DNA of 64,000 nucleotides from Promethearchaeota archaeon (GTDB lineage: Archaea; Asgardarchaeota; Lokiarchaeia; Sigyniarchaeales; SOKP01): positions 248,001 to 312,000 of the forward strand of contig JAHPZE010000002.1 in the NCBI GenBank assembly GCA_019058365.1, in the 5' to 3' direction. Positions within the stretch are counted from its first letter, which is position 1, and each line of letters begins with the position of its first letter. The translations under genes and the position numbers were made by a program. Shown here piece by piece: positions 16,907 to 26,328 of this stretch. Below the pieces are notes generated by a model. That model did no database searches. It worked only from the letters and a program-made list of their open reading frames with translations, and had not been told where the DNA came from.

Positions 16907-17788
16907 TTATTTTACTAGTTTTACAATATTTTCCTTTATTGTAATGAAACCTTCTTTTTCTAATTGATATAGAATCTTTTCTAATCTTTTAGAGTCATTA
17001 ATTTTAATTCTTTTCTGGATTTCTAGTATATCTAGCGTTTTAGCATCAATTAACATTTTTAAAAGTTTTCCCCTAATTTGTCGTGATGAACCTTTAAATG
17101 GTGCTTGCTTTCGATAATGAACACTTTTCTTATTTAATTCTGGATGTGTTCTTTTAAGCATTACACCATAATCCATGAGAGCGTAATACCATTCACGAGG
17201 GTTATTCTTATCAACAGTAAGTTTTACAATTGGTAAAATTTCTTTATCATGAACATTAATTTTTTTAGGAAAGAAAAAGTAAATATAAACTCTTCTTACA
17301 TTGGTCTCAATGAAGGCTGTAGGTTTATTAAACGCAAATGTTATAATTGAAGAAGCTGTATTATGACCTATTTGAGGAAAAGATTCCAATATTTCTTTAG
17401 AGTCTGGAAGCTCCCCGTTATAATCTCTGATAACAATTTCTGCAATTTTTTTTAATGCTACAGCTCTTCTATTATATCCTAAACCTTTCCATTCTCTAAG
17501 AATAACATCAAGTGGAGCTTGCGATAATGTTAAAAAATTTGGAAATTTCTCTGTGAATTTCAAAAACTTTTCTGAAACCCTCTCCGTTTGAGTCTGTTGA
17601 AGCATAATTTCTGAAACTAATACATTATAGGGAGTAATATTTTCTCTGAAAGGAAATTTTCTCTTATGATTTGTAAAATATTCGTAAATAAAATTCTGAA
17701 ATGAGTTTATGACCTCATTAATTAATCCCTTTTCTTTATATGATTTGTAGAAGTCGGTGATGAATAAATTTTCACTAATTCTAAACAT
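16907..17788 (-). CDS. MutY/endonuclease III-like DNA glycosylase without iron-sulfur cluster
   Basis: The HhH-GPD core is clear: PYNVLVSEIMLQQTQTERV, LREWKGLGYNRRA, SFPQIGHNTASSIITFAF and IETNVRRVYIYFF. LQQTQ and GYNRRA are A/G-specific adenine glycosylase features, so it should act on adenine opposite oxidised guanine. The usual catalytic Asp (in LDGNVKRV) is Glu here (FIETNVRRV). The four cysteines for a 4Fe-4S cluster are absent; the C-terminus instead forms a winged-helix-like tail. I recall a bacterial subfamily with the same ET variant. ATG at 17788 is preferred to a TTG one codon upstream. Confidence 0.8.
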   Translation of the reverse strand: MFRISENLFITDFYKSYKEKGLINEVINSFQNFIYEYFTNHKRKFPFRENITPYNVLVSEIMLQQTQTERVSEKFLKFTEKFPNFLTLSQAPLDVILREWKGLGYNRRAVALKKIAEIVIRDYNGELPDSKEILESFPQIGHNTASSIITFAFNKPTAFIETNVRRVYIYFFFPKKINVHDKEILPIVKLTVDKNNPREWYYALMDYGVMLKRTHPELNKKSVHYRKQAPFKGSSRQIRGKLLKMLIDAKTLDILEIQKRIKINDSKRLEKILYQLEKEGFITIKENIVKLVK

Positions 17789-17882
17789 CAAGAACCAACA
17801 AATGAATAGTAAATTAGATTAACTACTCAAGGAAAAATAATTTATGGATTTTAAATTATAATTATTGCTAAAGGTTACAATC

Positions 17883-19787
17883 TCAATTAAGATCAAAAGC
17901 GAACACAGTAACTCCTCCCTCTATTCTTTTAAGGTTTAGAGAATAACCCGAGCTATTAATAATATGAAGCATTGATTTATTTTCAAGCAGAATTGATCCA
18001 GAAAATGTTCTATAATTAAGCTCTTTTCCAATCTTTACTAAATAATTTAACAAATATTTAGTTATTCCTAGATTTCTCCAATCTTTATGAACAACAAATG
18101 CTAACTCAGCAATAGAAGGTTGATGTGCTTTAAAAAACGCACCTAAAGCGATAATTTTACTCTCTCCATTCTCACTAATTTCTGCTACCAAAATCATATC
18201 AGTGGAGTAATCTATATTCACCATTGGTTGAATTTTTCTATGTCTAAAATCTTTAATAGGAGTAAAAAATCTTAAGTATCTATCTCTTTCATCTAAGGAA
18301 TAATGAAGTTCTTGAATCATCCTCTCATCTGTTGGTTTAACAGGACGGATTTTTATTGTTTTTCCATTTTTAAGCTTTAAGAAGGTTTCATACTTTTCAG
18401 GATAAATACTTATTCTTCCATCAATTGAAATTGGTAATGTTTGGTCTGAATATATATACTTCCACTTTTTAGCATGCTTCAATAATCCTTCTCGAAAATC
18501 AGGGTGAGCAATATTTATCATTTCGAGTACTCTTTCTCGTATACTTTTTCCATAAAGATAAGCAATACCCCATTCAGTAACTACATAATGGATGTCTCCT
18601 CTTGTTATTACAACACCAGAACCAGGTTGAAGGAAAGGTACTATTCTAGACACTAAAGTCCCATCTTTTAATGTTGCAGTAGATGGTAGAGTCATAATAG
18701 GTTTTCCATCTATAGATCTTCCAGCACCTCTTACAAAATCAACTTGGCCACCAATTCCGCTATAAAATCTGTGTCCTAAAGAATCTGAATTCACTTGACC
18801 CGTTAAATCAACACTTAAAGCAGCATTTATAGCCACTTGCTTTTTATTTTGACTAATTATAAATGGGTCATTTGTATAATCACAAGGATGAAACTCCACC
18901 ATAGGATTATCGTCAACAAAATTATACAATCTTTTTGAACCCATGACAAATGAACAAATAATTTTATCCTTATGTAATGTTTTTTTTTTACAAGTTATTA
19001 CACCGTTTTCCACGAGATCTACAATCCCATCTGAAAAAACCTCACTATGAACGCCCAAATCTTTCTTATCTAGTAATTCTTTTGTAACTGCATTAGGAAT
19101 CTCTCCTATTCCCATTTGAATAGTTGACTCATCTTCAATTAAAGATGCAACAAATTTAGCTATTTTAGTAGAAACATCATCCAACTCACCATAGCTAAAT
19201 TCAATAATATCATGCTCACTTAAAACAAAAGCATCTATATCATCCATATGAATAAATGAATTACCTAAAGTACGGGGCATTTTCGGATTTATCTCAGCTA
19301 CAACTTTTTCAGCAGATTCAGCTATTGGTTTAACAATGTCAATATTAATTCCGTAACTACAGAAGCCGTATCGATCAGGTGGACTTACTTGAATTAATGC
19401 TGCGTCTACATGCATCTTTCCGGATGTAAATAACTTTGGAATTTCAGAAAGAAGCATTGGAGTATAATCTGCTTGGGCTCCTTCCACGTATTTACGTAAA
19501 GATTTTCCTATAAAAAATGCGTTATGTCTAAATAAGTCTTCTATACCACCCGCAGTTTCATAATAATCCAAATCACTAAGGCTGAGAAAATGTAATATTT
19601 CTACATCCGGAATCTTCAATCCAAGTTCAATTAATTTTTTAGTAAGATCAATAGGTTCAGCACACCCAGAATCGATAAAAATTCGATCTCCTGGGTTAAT
19701 ATAGTCTCTAATTGCGTTATCAAAAGAAACCTGCTTCTTACTATAATCTTGCAATGAGTGTGGGAGATCTTTGTTCATATTAGGCAA
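17883..19787 (-). CDS. Acetyl-CoA hydrolase/CoA-transferase fused to a GNAT acetyltransferase
   Basis: Residues 1-450 form an acetyl-CoA hydrolase/transferase of the Cat1/ACH1 type, with GDRIFIDSGCAEP, IGEIPNAV, HSEVFSDGIVDL and a GIGGQVDFVRGAGRS block. The Glu in SEVFSDG is the expected CoA-thioester residue. Residues 470-634 are a GNAT domain with the acetyl-CoA loop LAFVVHKDWRNLGITKYLL. It probably moves CoA between acids, with the GNAT part as a regulator or lysine acetylase. This fusion is also known in bacteria. GGTG five bases before the TTG at 19787 supports that start; ATG at 19778 is the alternative. Confidence 0.85.
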   Translation of the reverse strand: MPNMNKDLPHSLQDYSKKQVSFDNAIRDYINPGDRIFIDSGCAEPIDLTKKLIELGLKIPDVEILHFLSLSDLDYYETAGGIEDLFRHNAFFIGKSLRKYVEGAQADYTPMLLSEIPKLFTSGKMHVDAALIQVSPPDRYGFCSYGINIDIVKPIAESAEKVVAEINPKMPRTLGNSFIHMDDIDAFVLSEHDIIEFSYGELDDVSTKIAKFVASLIEDESTIQMGIGEIPNAVTKELLDKKDLGVHSEVFSDGIVDLVENGVITCKKKTLHKDKIICSFVMGSKRLYNFVDDNPMVEFHPCDYTNDPFIISQNKKQVAINAALSVDLTGQVNSDSLGHRFYSGIGGQVDFVRGAGRSIDGKPIMTLPSTATLKDGTLVSRIVPFLQPGSGVVITRGDIHYVVTEWGIAYLYGKSIRERVLEMINIAHPDFREGLLKHAKKWKYIYSDQTLPISIDGRISIYPEKYETFLKLKNGKTIKIRPVKPTDERMIQELHYSLDERDRYLRFFTPIKDFRHRKIQPMVNIDYSTDMILVAEISENGESKIIALGAFFKAHQPSIAELAFVVHKDWRNLGITKYLLNYLVKIGKELNYRTFSGSILLENKSMLHIINSSGYSLNLKRIEGGVTVFAFDLN

Positions 19788-20117
19788 GAAATCACCTTTA
19801 TATTTCAGAAATATATTTAAAATAGTCTTTTTTGGATTTTAAATATAATTATGAGTAATTGAAAGTTAAGTAATTTTTAAATTAAATTACAATTAAAAAT
19901 TTATCAGTTTAATTCAGAATTACATAAAAATAAACTTAGCTAACGTGCAATTTTAACATTTTTTTTTAAACTCTTTAGTAATTTTCTTTTTTTAAAAATG
20001 TCTAGGCTATTGTTATTTAACTGCAAACAGGATTTCAAAGATAAATAATCAATAATAAATATTTAATTTCTTTTTAGAACTTATATTTCTATAAAAAATG
20101 ATTTTCTTAGATTTTAA
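19788..20117. other. AT-rich gap between divergent genes
   Basis: The 330 bases contain no supported frame. The right side has a TATA-like AATAAATATTTAAT near 20050-20063 that could serve the gene at 20118. A promoter for the CoA-transferase gene must lie at the left end. No repeat or RNA gene is seen. Confidence 0.35.
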
Positions 20118-20456
20118 ATGGGAAAAGATAAGATTGATATTGAAGATTTAGAAGCTTTCATTAATGGATTGAAAGATTCATTTGACACTTTAGAGAATAT
20201 TGATCCAATACAAACTAAGGGATTCCAAGCACAAATGGCAAAAGCTATTTCAGATTTAAGGTCTAAAAGAGCCGCAAAAATTGAACCTCTTCCAAAACAT
20301 ATAGGGCATTTTAAAAAAGAAGATCTTAAAAATTACTTATTAAAGGAACTAGAGTCTTTACAAGATCTTTTAGATTCTTCTGATTATAATAGGAGAAGAA
20401 AATTTGAATTAGTAAAAAAGATCGCTCTAATACGGGAGCAAGTAAATAATATGTAA
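20118..20456 (+). CDS. Small hypothetical helical protein
   Basis: I do not recognise this 112-residue acidic-basic helical protein. It has two parts: an N-terminal DLEAFINGLKDSFDTLENID segment and a C-terminal KEDLKNYLLKELESLQDLLDS helix, with basic RSKRAAK between them. It has no cysteine and no membrane segment. It lies 36 bases before the TatD gene on the same strand, so the two are probably co-transcribed. Confidence 0.6.
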   Translation: MGKDKIDIEDLEAFINGLKDSFDTLENIDPIQTKGFQAQMAKAISDLRSKRAAKIEPLPKHIGHFKKEDLKNYLLKELESLQDLLDSSDYNRRRKFELVKKIALIREQVNNM

Positions 20457-20492
20457 ACTTTTTATTTTTGTTAATATTAAGAGGGTTTGAAA

Positions 20493-21248
20493 ATGCTAAT
20501 AGATATACATTGTCATGCTAATCTCTATTTAGTTCTTGAGGAAATCATTAAAGATGCAAAAAACGTAGGAGTACAAAAGATAATCTCTGTTGGAATGAGT
20601 TTTATTAGTTTAGAAAGGATCTTAGAAATTTCCAAAAAATTTGATAACATCTATCCTGCATTAGGTATCCATCCAGAAGAAGTAAAGATGAATAAAAATA
20701 TCGGAAATCAAATAGATTTAGCAATTGATCTAATTAAAGAAAATAAAGATTATATTTGTGCCATAGGAGAAATTGGTTTGGATCATCATTTTATTAAAGA
20801 GAAAGAGCTATATACACTTCAAAAGAAAATTTTTGAAGACATGCTTTCATTAGCACAAGAATTAGAATTACCCGTTAATTTGCACACTAAGGGTGCAGAA
20901 AAGATTGTATTCGATATACTTCCATCATATAAAATACCTAATATTAATATTCATTGGTATTCTGGTCCTGAAGATCTTCTGAATGTAGGAATTGATAGAG
21001 GTTATTACTTCTCAATTACTCCTGCAATTAATTATTCTTCCGCAGTCAAAAAGACAGTTTTAAGGGTTGACAAAGAATTTCTTTTACTTGAAAGTGATGG
21101 CCCAGTTAAATATTCGGGAAAAATTGGTACACCTGCAATGATTAGAGACGTGTTAAATACAATCTCTAATATTATAAAAATCAATTCTAAAGATTTAGAA
21201 TTGCAGATCGAAGAAAATACTAAGAAAATTTTTCCTAAAATCTTTTAA
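20493..21248 (+). CDS. TatD-family metal-dependent hydrolase
   Basis: The TatD fold is shown by the initial DIHCHANL metal motif, ALGIHPEEV, GEIGLDHHF, PVNLHTKGAE and NIHWYSGP, ending in LLESDGP. These supply the His and Asp/Glu ligands of the binuclear site. Family members are 3'-5' nucleases or D-aminoacyl-tRNA deacylase-like hydrolases in DNA and RNA quality control. The start is placed at ATG 20493, seven bases after GAGGG (20481-20485); a TTG at 20487 is too close to that site. Confidence 0.82.
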   Translation: MLIDIHCHANLYLVLEEIIKDAKNVGVQKIISVGMSFISLERILEISKKFDNIYPALGIHPEEVKMNKNIGNQIDLAIDLIKENKDYICAIGEIGLDHHFIKEKELYTLQKKIFEDMLSLAQELELPVNLHTKGAEKIVFDILPSYKIPNINIHWYSGPEDLLNVGIDRGYYFSITPAINYSSAVKKTVLRVDKEFLLLESDGPVKYSGKIGTPAMIRDVLNTISNIIKINSKDLELQIEENTKKIFPKIF

Positions 21249-21255
21249 ATTTTCT

Positions 21256-22308
21256 TTACTTACCTTTAAGAGTTTTTTCTATACCTTCCCAAAGACCGGA
21301 TATATAAATTGAACCAAGAGCTCTATCATATAATCCATATCCAGGACGTCCTTTTTCTCCCCAAATCATTCTCCCATGGTCAGGACGAATCGCACCTGTG
21401 AACCCTACTTCTATAAAAGCTTTTATTACTTCATACATATTAATATCTCCAAATTCAGTAGGGTGTTCAACTTCATGAAAACTATATTCACCCGTATGCT
21501 TGATATTACGACAATGAGCAAATGGAATACGCTCCATAGCCCCAAACTTTCTTATACTTTTTATTAAATCTATTTTTGGATTTGCACCAAGAGATCCTGT
21601 ACAAAAAGTTATTCCATTTGATGGACTATCAACAATCTTTACAAAATGTTCTAAAGCAGCCTCATCAGTAATTATACGAGGTAAATTAAATATGGGCCAT
21701 GGGGGATCATCAGGATGAATACCCATTTTTACACCAGATTCTTCTGCAACGGGAATAACTTGCTTTAAGAAATATTCCAAATTCGACCATAGTTTCTTTT
21801 CATCAGTATCTGAATAAGCATCCAATAGGTCATCCAATTCTTTTTTTTTATATTGAGTTGCCCAACCAGGTAGTTCTAATGTACCTTCCCTAAGATTTAT
21901 ATTTTTTAATTGTTCATGATCATAACTTAGAACATTTGAGCCATCAGAAATTTCCAAATTGAGTTCAGTACGAGTCCAATCAAACACCGGCATAAAGTTA
22001 TAACACAAAACTCTAATACCAAGAGAAGCCATATTACGAATACTTTGGCAATAGTTATCTATAAATTCATCGCGAGTGGGAAGCCCTAGCTTGATATCCT
22101 CGTGAATAGGAATGCTTTCGATAACTGAAAATTTCAATCCTTCAGCTTCAATCTTTCTTTTAAGCAATTTTAATTTCTCTGTAGACCATACATCACCTAT
22201 ATTTACATCATATAATGCTGATACAATTCCAGTTACTCTCGGGATCTGTTTTATATACTTTAGTGGTATTGGATCATTATCACCATACCAGCGGAATGTC
22301 ATTTCCAT
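21256..22308 (-). CDS. uxuA: D-mannonate dehydratase
   Basis: The 350-residue protein matches UxuA: MEMTFRWYGDNDPIPLKYIKQIP at the start, then VRVLCYNFMPVFDWTRT-like text. HPDDPPWPIFNLPRI, FCTGSLGANP, HCRNIK, SFHEVEHP and RPDHGRMIWGE are all conserved metal- and substrate-binding blocks. It dehydrates D-mannonate to 2-keto-3-deoxygluconate. GGTGAT lies just before the ATG. The fructuronate reductase gene lies 27 bases upstream, so the two form a uxuBA operon. It fits downstream of the inositol cluster at 4-10.6 kb, which should yield tagaturonate. Confidence 0.92.
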   Translation of the reverse strand: MEMTFRWYGDNDPIPLKYIKQIPRVTGIVSALYDVNIGDVWSTEKLKLLKRKIEAEGLKFSVIESIPIHEDIKLGLPTRDEFIDNYCQSIRNMASLGIRVLCYNFMPVFDWTRTELNLEISDGSNVLSYDHEQLKNINLREGTLELPGWATQYKKKELDDLLDAYSDTDEKKLWSNLEYFLKQVIPVAEESGVKMGIHPDDPPWPIFNLPRIITDEAALEHFVKIVDSPSNGITFCTGSLGANPKIDLIKSIRKFGAMERIPFAHCRNIKHTGEYSFHEVEHPTEFGDINMYEVIKAFIEVGFTGAIRPDHGRMIWGEKGRPGYGLYDRALGSIYISGLWEGIEKTLKGK

Positions 22309-22335
22309 TTTGAATCACCTTAAATAATTGAAATT

Positions 22336-23193
22336 TTAGACCCCCGCATATGCAGAAAACCCTCCATCAACGGGAATAACAATTCCATTAACAAAACTAG
22401 AAGCTTTTTCATCAATTAACCATAAAAGAGTTCCAATTAACTCTTCTGGTTCGCCAAAACGTCCCATTGGAGTGTTATTAAGAATTTTTTCTGCTCGAGC
22501 GTTAAATGAACCATCTTTATTAGTTAATAGTATACGATTTTGTTCTGTTAAAAAGAAGCCTGGTGCTATAGCATTAACTCGGATTTTTACTTTAGACATA
22601 TGTACGGCTAACCACTGAGTAAAATTACTTACTGCTGCTTTTGCAGCACTGTATGCAGGGATTTTGGTTAAGGGACGAATTGCATTCATTGATGCTATAT
22701 TAATGATTATCGCATCTTTTTCGGTCATCATCTTTTTAGCAAATACTTGAGTTGCTAAAAACATTCCAATAAAATTCAAATTGAAGATAAATTCAATGCC
22801 TTCTTTTTCTAAATCAAAAAAAGTAATAATTCCTTTTTGCTTATTTGTTAAATCTTCCATGGTGAGATATTCCTTTGATGTAGTAGCTTTTGGATGATTA
22901 CCTCCTGCTCCATTTATCAAGATACTCCAAGAACCAAATTCTTTTGAAATAATCCTTTCAGCTTTCTTTAGGCTTTCCATATCTAATACATCTGCCTTAA
23001 CTGAGATTGCAACTCCTTGTTTTGAATTGATTTTATCTACTACCTTCTCAGCTGCGTCTTTATTAATATCGATAATAGCAACTTTTACCCCACACTCTGC
23101 CAGAGCTTCTGAAAAACATCCACAGAGGACTCCGGCACCACCCGTTATTATAGCAACTTTACCCTCTAAATTGATTTTTAAAGGTAAATTCAT
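22336..23193 (-). CDS. uxuB: SDR-family D-fructuronate reductase (mannonate oxidoreductase, YjmF type)
   Basis: A short-chain dehydrogenase with VAIITGGAGVLCG for the cofactor, NGAGGNHPKAT, and the YSAAKAA catalytic Tyr-Lys pair. A long insertion around 120-140 (TNKQKGIITFFDLEKEGIE) and the C-terminal FLTEQNRILLTNKDG and PVDGGFSAYAGV match the Bacillus YjmF type. It reduces fructuronate to mannonate, which UxuA then dehydrates. A GTGAG ribosome site precedes the ATG. The 285-residue length is typical. Its pairing with UxuA makes the call firm. Confidence 0.88.
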   Translation of the reverse strand: MNLPLKINLEGKVAIITGGAGVLCGCFSEALAECGVKVAIIDINKDAAEKVVDKINSKQGVAISVKADVLDMESLKKAERIISKEFGSWSILINGAGGNHPKATTSKEYLTMEDLTNKQKGIITFFDLEKEGIEFIFNLNFIGMFLATQVFAKKMMTEKDAIIINIASMNAIRPLTKIPAYSAAKAAVSNFTQWLAVHMSKVKIRVNAIAPGFFLTEQNRILLTNKDGSFNARAEKILNNTPMGRFGEPEELIGTLLWLIDEKASSFVNGIVIPVDGGFSAYAGV

Positions 23194-23277
23194 ATAATTC
23201 TCACGATTTTTTTATTAAATTTGAGTAATTTAAAGGAGTGAATAATAATTCTTAATTAAATATTGCATGTACTAGTA

Positions 23278-24282
23278 TTAGTCTTTTTCCATTAATTTAA
23301 TAATTTCTTCTGGGAGTTCTCCTTTATTTTTCATACGATTCAACATGTCTTTTACTTCAGAGAGTGTATTTCCATAAATATGGAGAGAATTACTAAAATC
23401 TAAATAATGCCCAATATCAACTCCTAATTGATCAGCAACGTATTTTTGGATTCTAATCATTCCATTTACATTAGCTTCCCATGCTCGAAATAAATCTCTA
23501 CTCCTCCAAGTTGTTTGGATTATTAACTTTCCCTCTTTTATACGCATATAGATTCGTTGTAAACAAGGAGGATCTACATGATAGGGATCTATTAAAGGTC
23601 TCCATGTTATTGCTTGCGCTCGACGGCTATATGGTTTTTCTCTTAATTTCTGAATTATATATTCGATTTGATTGATTCTTGGAAAATTTAAAATCCCTAT
23701 TGGTATTTTATCTATACCAATTTTATCTGAAATTTTTTTGTCTAATTCAAATTCAACACCATCCTTTAGCTTCCATATATCTGTATCTTCTGTAGATTTT
23801 ATCTTTTCTGCTTTAATTAACTTCTGATGGTGTTTTATAAAATCAGTATCCACGAATTCTAAATCATAATATCTATGAATTGTATCTTCAAGCGCAAATG
23901 GTGCATAATTGAAAATTCTATCATGATAGGAATATGGAAAACTCACACCAGAGTCATATATAAAATGATCATTGACTCCTTCCAAAATCTCTTCAATATA
24001 ACCGCTCTGTATAGATCCAACTAAATAAGTATCTGCAATACAACCATAGATTTCATAAGAATTTCCATACTTTGATTTAATTTTCATAATTTTGTCCTTT
24101 CGCATAACAGGACTGCTAAATGGATTAATGATTTCTATTAATACTGTAGCATCTTTAGAGGGTGGATCTTCAGGTTTATCATATTCAGTTTTTATATCAT
24201 CTCCTTTGAATAATACTTGCCCCACAGCTGAAAGCCATGCGTCTCGAACATTATTTTTTGAAATGAAAAAAACTTTTGCCAT
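23278..24282 (-). CDS. thyA: Thymidylate synthase (ThyA-like, archaeal type)
   Basis: The C-terminal half holds the thymidylate synthase core. YSRRAQAITWRP supplies the phosphate-binding arginines, PPCLQRIYMRI the catalytic Cys, and TTWRSRDLFRAWEANVNGM the dUMP-binding block, followed by LDFSNSLHIYG. It should methylate dUMP to dTMP using a reduced folate or pterin. The first 150 residues are divergent from bacterial ThyA. GGTG six bases before the ATG at 24282 fixes the start (MAKVFFISKN); the longer frame would begin with TTG. It lies upstream of uxuB on the same strand with 84 bases between, so co-transcription is possible but not required. Confidence 0.8.
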   Translation of the reverse strand: MAKVFFISKNNVRDAWLSAVGQVLFKGDDIKTEYDKPEDPPSKDATVLIEIINPFSSPVMRKDKIMKIKSKYGNSYEIYGCIADTYLVGSIQSGYIEEILEGVNDHFIYDSGVSFPYSYHDRIFNYAPFALEDTIHRYYDLEFVDTDFIKHHQKLIKAEKIKSTEDTDIWKLKDGVEFELDKKISDKIGIDKIPIGILNFPRINQIEYIIQKLREKPYSRRAQAITWRPLIDPYHVDPPCLQRIYMRIKEGKLIIQTTWRSRDLFRAWEANVNGMIRIQKYVADQLGVDIGHYLDFSNSLHIYGNTLSEVKDMLNRMKNKGELPEEIIKLMEKD

Positions 24283-24574
24283 TTTTGAGCACCACAAAAA
24301 AATTATTTCAATATCTATTGATATAGATATTTATAATATACAATATTAGAATGTAATTGTTAAATTTTTAATAAACTTCTATTGACTATCATAAATTTTT
24401 AATTTTCCAAAATAAGTATATTTTAGTTCAAGATTATTTTACAATTTTATAGCATTTATAATGCCCAAATTTACATTATGTTAACATAAGAATATAACAA
24501 AATTTTATCAGAATTTATTTTAAAGAAACAATTACGAATTATAAGCTAATTAACTGACAATTGGTTGAAGTATT

Positions 24575-24775
24575 ATGGGTGACGATAAGGAAAAAAAGAA
24601 AAAAAGTAAATTTGGAAAGAATTTAAAGAAAGGTTTTGCAAAAGGTTTAGGGAAAGTAGTGGAAGGAGTTAGTGGCTCAGAAGCAGCAGGTAAAGGTATT
24701 AAAAAGACTGTTAAATCTGGAAGCGTGAAAAAAGGGGTTAAAAAGGGAGTTAAGGAAGTAAAAGAGGACGATTAA
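24575..24775 (+). CDS. Small lysine-rich protein
   Basis: This 66-residue protein contains 25 lysines and an acidic end (VKEDD). Its middle is a glycine-spaced repeat (KKGFAKGLGKVVEGVSG, KKTVKSG, KKGVKKGVKEV). It has no hydrophobic segment. The composition suits nucleic-acid or membrane-surface binding, but nothing identifies a family. GGTTG lies ahead of the ATG and the frame is clean, so it is probably translated. Confidence 0.55.
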   Translation: MGDDKEKKKKSKFGKNLKKGFAKGLGKVVEGVSGSEAAGKGIKKTVKSGSVKKGVKKGVKEVKEDD

Positions 24776-24893
24776 TTCTATTCAAGAAATTAAAATTCTT
24801 AATAACTTCTTATTTTTTATTATAATTATATTTTTAATAATAAAATCATATTAAATTTATAGAAAATATAAATAAAAGAGTTTATATTTAAAA

Positions 24894-25184
24894 ATGAAGG
24901 TAGATCTCGAATTTTCCCCACCTTTTAATGAAGTATCAAAAAATCTGTTCGAAACACTTGAACTTGATAAAGAATTGACTTTAGATGAATTAATAGATTT
25001 TTTTGGACAAAAATATGGAAAGAAATTTATTGACTTAATCTGGGAAAATGGAGAGAAGGGAAAGTTTAACAAACTTCTTTCTATCATTATTAATGGAATA
25101 AGTTATCGAGATGATAATTTTTTAGAAACTAAAATTAAAGACGGAGACCAGATTGTTTTTATATATATTTATTTTGGAGGGTAA
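24894..25184 (+). CDS. MoaD/ThiS-like beta-grasp (ubiquitin-like) protein ending in Gly-Gly
   Basis: This 96-residue beta-grasp protein has an N-terminal strand (KVDLEFSPPFNEV), a helix after TLDELIDFFGQKYGKKFIDLI, and the end IKDGDQIVFIYIYFGG. DGDxI...GG is the sulfur-carrier or modifier end of MoaD, ThiS and SAMP proteins. An E1-like enzyme would adenylate the C-terminal glycine. No E1 or MoaE gene is adjacent, so molybdopterin, tRNA thiolation and protein tagging all remain possible. It stands alone. Confidence 0.75.
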   Translation: MKVDLEFSPPFNEVSKNLFETLELDKELTLDELIDFFGQKYGKKFIDLIWENGEKGKFNKLLSIIINGISYRDDNFLETKIKDGDQIVFIYIYFGG

Positions 25185-25226
25185 ATTTTCTTAATTCTAA
25201 TTCACTATTTCTTACCTAAAAATATT

Positions 25227-26258
25227 TTAAAGCAAATATATTATCCACATTCCAAATCCAGTTAATATTGGATTTAAAATATTATCAGAAATATTCTTTG
25301 TAAAAGCATCTACTAATAAAAATAACAAAGTAGCAATCAGACTCATAAGAATAATTTTTTCAAAACTAACCGATAACCAAGGATGATAAATCATTGAAAT
25401 TGAAAAAACTATTATAAAGGTCGCAAAACCACCAGCTATGAACCCTTCAATAGTTTTTTTATTATTTGTTTTAAGACTATGTTTCCCATATTCTTTACCT
25501 ATTAGACACGCTACCGCATCAGCTCCAGTAGTTATTAAAGCGACTGATGCAAGAATTGGAAAAGGTGCGAATATGAAAGGAACAAAAGATAGAACTAAGG
25601 GTGTAGATGCTACGAATGTGTGTAATTCACTTTGTTTCATATCTTGATACCAACTTTTAGCCCAATTAGGGAGCATGTAAAATCTATTTAAGCGTGCTAA
25701 ATCTGCAACCTGAAACATTATAACAAAACCAAATCCTACAGTGATTATCAACCAGTATGAGAAACTATAATTATCTAATCCCCATTGAGTTAAAACGCCT
25801 AGATCATTAAGGATTGTTCCTAATGTCCAAAAGAAAAAAATTACAAAACAGGTAAACAGATGCAGGAATTTTCTCCCTAATTCGCTTTTTAAATCATCTT
25901 TCCAATTTTTGTTAAATTCATCACAGAATTTACCATAATCTCTTTGAGCCATAATTTCAGGATTTTTTTTCGAGATCACAGCATTATAGATTAATGTAAA
26001 AACCCAAACTGTCATCTCGATTGAAAGAAAGAGGGATGTAAAAAGCCATAAGTAATTCAATGAATTTTGACTCAAATTGGGTGAATGAAAACGATATATA
26101 AAAGGAAATGAAATTCCTGCTAATAAAAATAGAAACGCTATTAATAATTCATTAGTAAATAAATGATTTTCAACCTTAATCTTTCTATTTTTTAAAATAT
26201 ATATTAAAGTTAAAATAAAATATCCAATGAAAATTAGGCTTGTAGGTAAAAAATACAT
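25227..26258 (-). CDS. CTP-transferase/polyprenol kinase-like membrane protein
   Basis: The 343-residue protein has about eight membrane segments. The conserved cytoplasmic motif is TTGADAVACLIGKEYGKHSLKTNNKKTIEGFIAGG, the G-K-x-x-G-K-H...K-T-x-E-G signature of CDP-alcohol synthases and CTP-dependent dolichol or polyprenol kinases. It should activate a lipid alcohol or phosphatidic-type acid with CTP. It is followed downstream of 26329 by a diverged paralogue. The exact lipid cannot be told. A normal ATG is used. Confidence 0.75.
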   Translation of the reverse strand: MYFLPTSLIFIGYFILTLIYILKNRKIKVENHLFTNELLIAFLFLLAGISFPFIYRFHSPNLSQNSLNYLWLFTSLFLSIEMTVWVFTLIYNAVISKKNPEIMAQRDYGKFCDEFNKNWKDDLKSELGRKFLHLFTCFVIFFFWTLGTILNDLGVLTQWGLDNYSFSYWLIITVGFGFVIMFQVADLARLNRFYMLPNWAKSWYQDMKQSELHTFVASTPLVLSFVPFIFAPFPILASVALITTGADAVACLIGKEYGKHSLKTNNKKTIEGFIAGGFATFIIVFSISMIYHPWLSVSFEKIILMSLIATLLFLLVDAFTKNISDNILNPILTGFGMWIIYLL

Positions 26259-26328
26259 ATTGTTATCCTTTAAAGGTGAATAATTTAAAAATTTTTACAG
26301 CCTTAAACAAATTCGATTTCACTCCTCA

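Noticed and set aside
23481..23675. Antisense frame in thyA
   Set aside because: It is a shadow of the thymidylate synthase core, with no start signal.
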